Below are positions 62,342 to 64,000 of a DNA stretch of 64,000 nt, piece by piece. Numbering within the stretch: position 1 is the stretch's first letter; every line of letters starts with the position of its first letter. The DNA is from Simmondsia chinensis (taxonomy: Eukaryota; Streptophyta; Magnoliopsida; Caryophyllales; Simmondsiaceae). The notes beneath the pieces are model-generated. The model worked only from the letters and a program-made list of their open reading frames with translations, was not told where the DNA came from and made no database searches. Position numbers and translations under genes: made by a program. Where the stretch lies: contig JAGTTD010000011.1 of NCBI GenBank assembly GCA_018398585.1, positions 11,699,846-11,763,845 on the forward strand. The letters run 5' to 3'.

Positions 62342-62905
62342 CCTACATCATTCCCAATGAGTAGTATATCGTCGACATACAATACTAAGAAAGTCACTAA
62401 TTTTTCTTGACGTTGTTTGTACACACTTGGTTCATCAACCAATTGCTCAAAACCATAAGACTTAATCGCTTCATTGAATCTAATATTCTATGAGAGCGAT
62501 GCTTGCTTCAGTCCATAAATAGACTTCTTTAGTTTGTATACCATATGCTCTTTATTTTTGCTAATGAAACTGTTTAGTTGCACCATATAGATGTCTTCTT
62601 CAAGTCTACCATTCAAAAAGGGCCGTTTTGACTTCCATTTGCTAGATCTTATAATGACCTACAATGGATAGGAGTATCCTTATAGACTTTAGCATGGCTA
62701 CTTGTGAGAAGGTCTGATCACAATGAATTCTTTCCTTTTGGGTGAAACCGTTAGCAACCAGCCTTGCCTTAAAGGTCTGTACCTTTTTGCCCACTCTTCT
62801 TTTCCTCTTGTAGTCCCATTTACAACCAGTGGGCTTAAAGCTAACATGCACCTCTACAAGACCCCAGATCAAATTAGAACACATATATCCTATTTCAGAT
62901 TTCAT
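62342..62905 (-). pseudogene. pol: Reverse transcriptase of element F
   Basis: The start frame is 62642-62905: PTGCKWDYKRKRRVGKKVQT, then FKARLVANGFTQKERIHCD, TFSQVAMLKSIRILLSIVGH. The catalytic box is FLVLYVDDILLIGN at 62353-62385, with the YVDD motif intact. The middle (62400-62640, FLNG...YM, KLKKSIYGLKQ) is in shifting frames. Typical plant copia RT with a probable deletion between the box and RNase H. Confidence 0.9.
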
Positions 62906-62975
62906 TGCTAAGGCCCATTGTTCGGCATCCTTGTCTTTAATTGCCTCGTTATAGATGAGAGGATCATATTTAATG

Positions 62976-63305
62976 TCACGATTTAACCATTAAGGCACCC
63001 GCCATGAACCTGTCAGGTGCCTTGACAATCCTCCCACTACACCTAGGCTCTCGTGTACTTAGAACATTCTCAACCCTAACAGTAGGTGTATCTAATACAT
63101 CCACTGTATCCCGAGTTGCGTCTAGCTGTTCAAAATTAGAGTCATTTTCTTTTAACTCCTCTAACACTACTCTATTTTTGCTTCTATAGTCTACTACAAA
63201 ATCTTCCTTTAAAAATTTTGCATTTACATTTAAAAAAAAAAAAAAAAACTTTTGCTCTGAAGGACTGTAGAAAAGACCACTCTTGTTCCTTTGGAATAAC
63301 CCCAA
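62976..63305 (-). pseudogene. Integrase-RT linker of element F
   Basis: 109 codons. DVLDTPTVRVENVLSTREPR, then CSGRIVKAPDRFMAGALMV. The R-SGR-V--P-RF phrase marks the join between integrase and RT in copia polyproteins. An A17 run (about 63231-63248) lies inside and shifts neighbouring frames. Confidence 0.85.
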
Positions 63306-63990
63306 AAAGAGATTGGTAAAGTAGCATTACTCATCGTGGACCTTACCATCTCTGACAATGTCCTATTCCTTCTTTCTGCTACACTATTCTACTATGGTGT
63401 CCCCAAAGTAGAAAGCTGAGATCTTATCCCATTTGCTCTTTGAAAATCTAGAAACTCACCCGAAAGATATTCACCACCTTGATCTGATCGAAGTGACTTA
63501 ACCTATTTACCCAATTGCTTTTCAACTTCAGCTTTGCACTCTTTGAACTTTTTAAAAGAGTCTGACTTATATCTCATTAAGTAAACATATCCATATCTTG
63601 AGTAATCATCAGTGAATTTGATGAAGTACTCATACCCACCTCTTTGCTTGAACATTCATTGGTCCACATACATATGTGTGAACCACCTCAAGTAAGTTAC
63701 CAAACCTTATTGCCTTTACTCTCAAAGACAGACTTGGTCATCTTTCCTTCTATGCAGGATTCGTAGATTGGTAATGACCTCAAGTCCAAAGCCTCTATCA
63801 GTCCATTCTTCACCAGTCTTTGGATCCTATTTGAATTATTGTGACCTTAACATTGGTGCCATGTGTAGGCATTATCCCTTTCAGGGTGTTTTTCTTTTAG
63901 GAGATTGAACAAGTGAGCTTGTGTTTGATTCATTTAAACAAATGCCAGTGTTTTGATCAAGAAATAACATGAATATACTATTTATGCATG
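63306..63990 (-). pseudogene. int: Integrase core of element F
   Basis: The minus strand has, N to C: LVKNGLIEALDL, then YESCIEGKMTKSVFESKG (63730-63780, the pre-integrase zinc region end, usual CESCLEGKMTK-PF), a DDYSRYGY-like stretch (about 63590), SDQGGE (63467-63490, second Asp region), and SLFGVI with VPLS-like pieces (63290-63340). Stops and frame changes are frequent. Upstream parts lie beyond the window. Confidence 0.82.
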
Positions 63991-64000
63991 TACTTTTACA

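Larger units (their letters stand above)
60128..64000 (-). mobile_element. Element F: antisense Ty1/copia, runs off the window
   Basis: Same family as element G. The 3' LTR (60128-62002) lacks about its outer 290 bp. Polypurine tract 62003-62013, then RNase H, RT, linker and integrase in copia order (integrase upstream of RT) to the window end. Gag, primer site and 5' LTR must lie to the right of 64000. Pol is more complete than in G, but still with frame breaks. Confidence 0.9.

Overview
This window is retrotransposon-dense nuclear DNA from a flowering plant, most likely a eudicot. The evidence is Athila-type Ty3/gypsy elements with a tRNA-Asp primer site, several Ty3/gypsy and Ty1/copia elements primed by initiator tRNA-Met (TGGTATCAGAGC), a CACTA (En/Spm) transposon and an antisense Au-type SINE. 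I found no convincing host gene, tRNA gene or rRNA gene. Nearly every open frame belongs to a mobile element, most with nonsense codons or frameshifts. Nothing identifies the species.

Layout, left to right. 1-1130 is a GC-richer LTR-like block full of CGAGATGC/GCATCTCG motifs. 1136-3130 holds two converging copia relics. 3140-4800 is unassigned non-coding DNA. 4805-9355 is an antisense non-autonomous LTR element (B) whose pol is replaced by unfamiliar ORFs. A sense gypsy element (I, 9356-11084) is inserted in B's 5' LTR, and I's gag is in turn broken by another element (K, 11085-12275). 12276-12480 is an Athila LTR fragment. 12817-19223 is an antisense gypsy element (J) with gag, protease, RT, RNase H and integrase all recognisable but broken; a solo Athila LTR with a perfect 5-bp target duplication (TSD) sits in its gag. 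19224-28664 is an antisense internally deleted Athila element (L), containing a complete sense element (A, 21218-25293, TSD GATAT) that has gag but carries a roughly 640-codon novel ORF where pol should be. 28665-32594 is a truncated CACTA element carrying a 60-bp minisatellite. 32595-33664 is an LTR-like promoter block. 33665-49632 is a sense gypsy relic (D) split by an antisense non-autonomous element (C). C is itself split by a copia element (G, 35202-43711, TSD CCATT) and a solo LTR of the same copia family (43738-45840, TSD ATACT). 49633-53110 is mostly repeats, including the SINE and two minisatellite-like arrays. 53156-60127 is a sense gypsy element (E) whose LTR is split by a sense Athila derivative (M, 53365-59398). 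60128-64000 is an antisense copia element (F) running off the end.

The most interesting content is the set of non-autonomous LTR elements A, B and C. They keep LTRs, Met-tRNA primer sites and polypurine tracts like those of the autonomous-type elements here, but replace pol (and in B and C apparently gag) with unfamiliar coding sequence. C's ORF carries a segment that reads like an RNA-recognition motif of plant polypyrimidine-tract-binding proteins, followed in the same frame (after one nonsense codon) by coding sequence leading into a domain shared with B. A's ORF contains an internally duplicated module marked by an RPP motif. If confirmed, this is a retroelement group that captured an RNA-binding domain and probably depended on gypsy partners for movement.

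All calls come from reading the sequence; no database search was run. Homology statements rest on recognised motifs, and boundaries marked by LTR ends with TSDs are the most certain.
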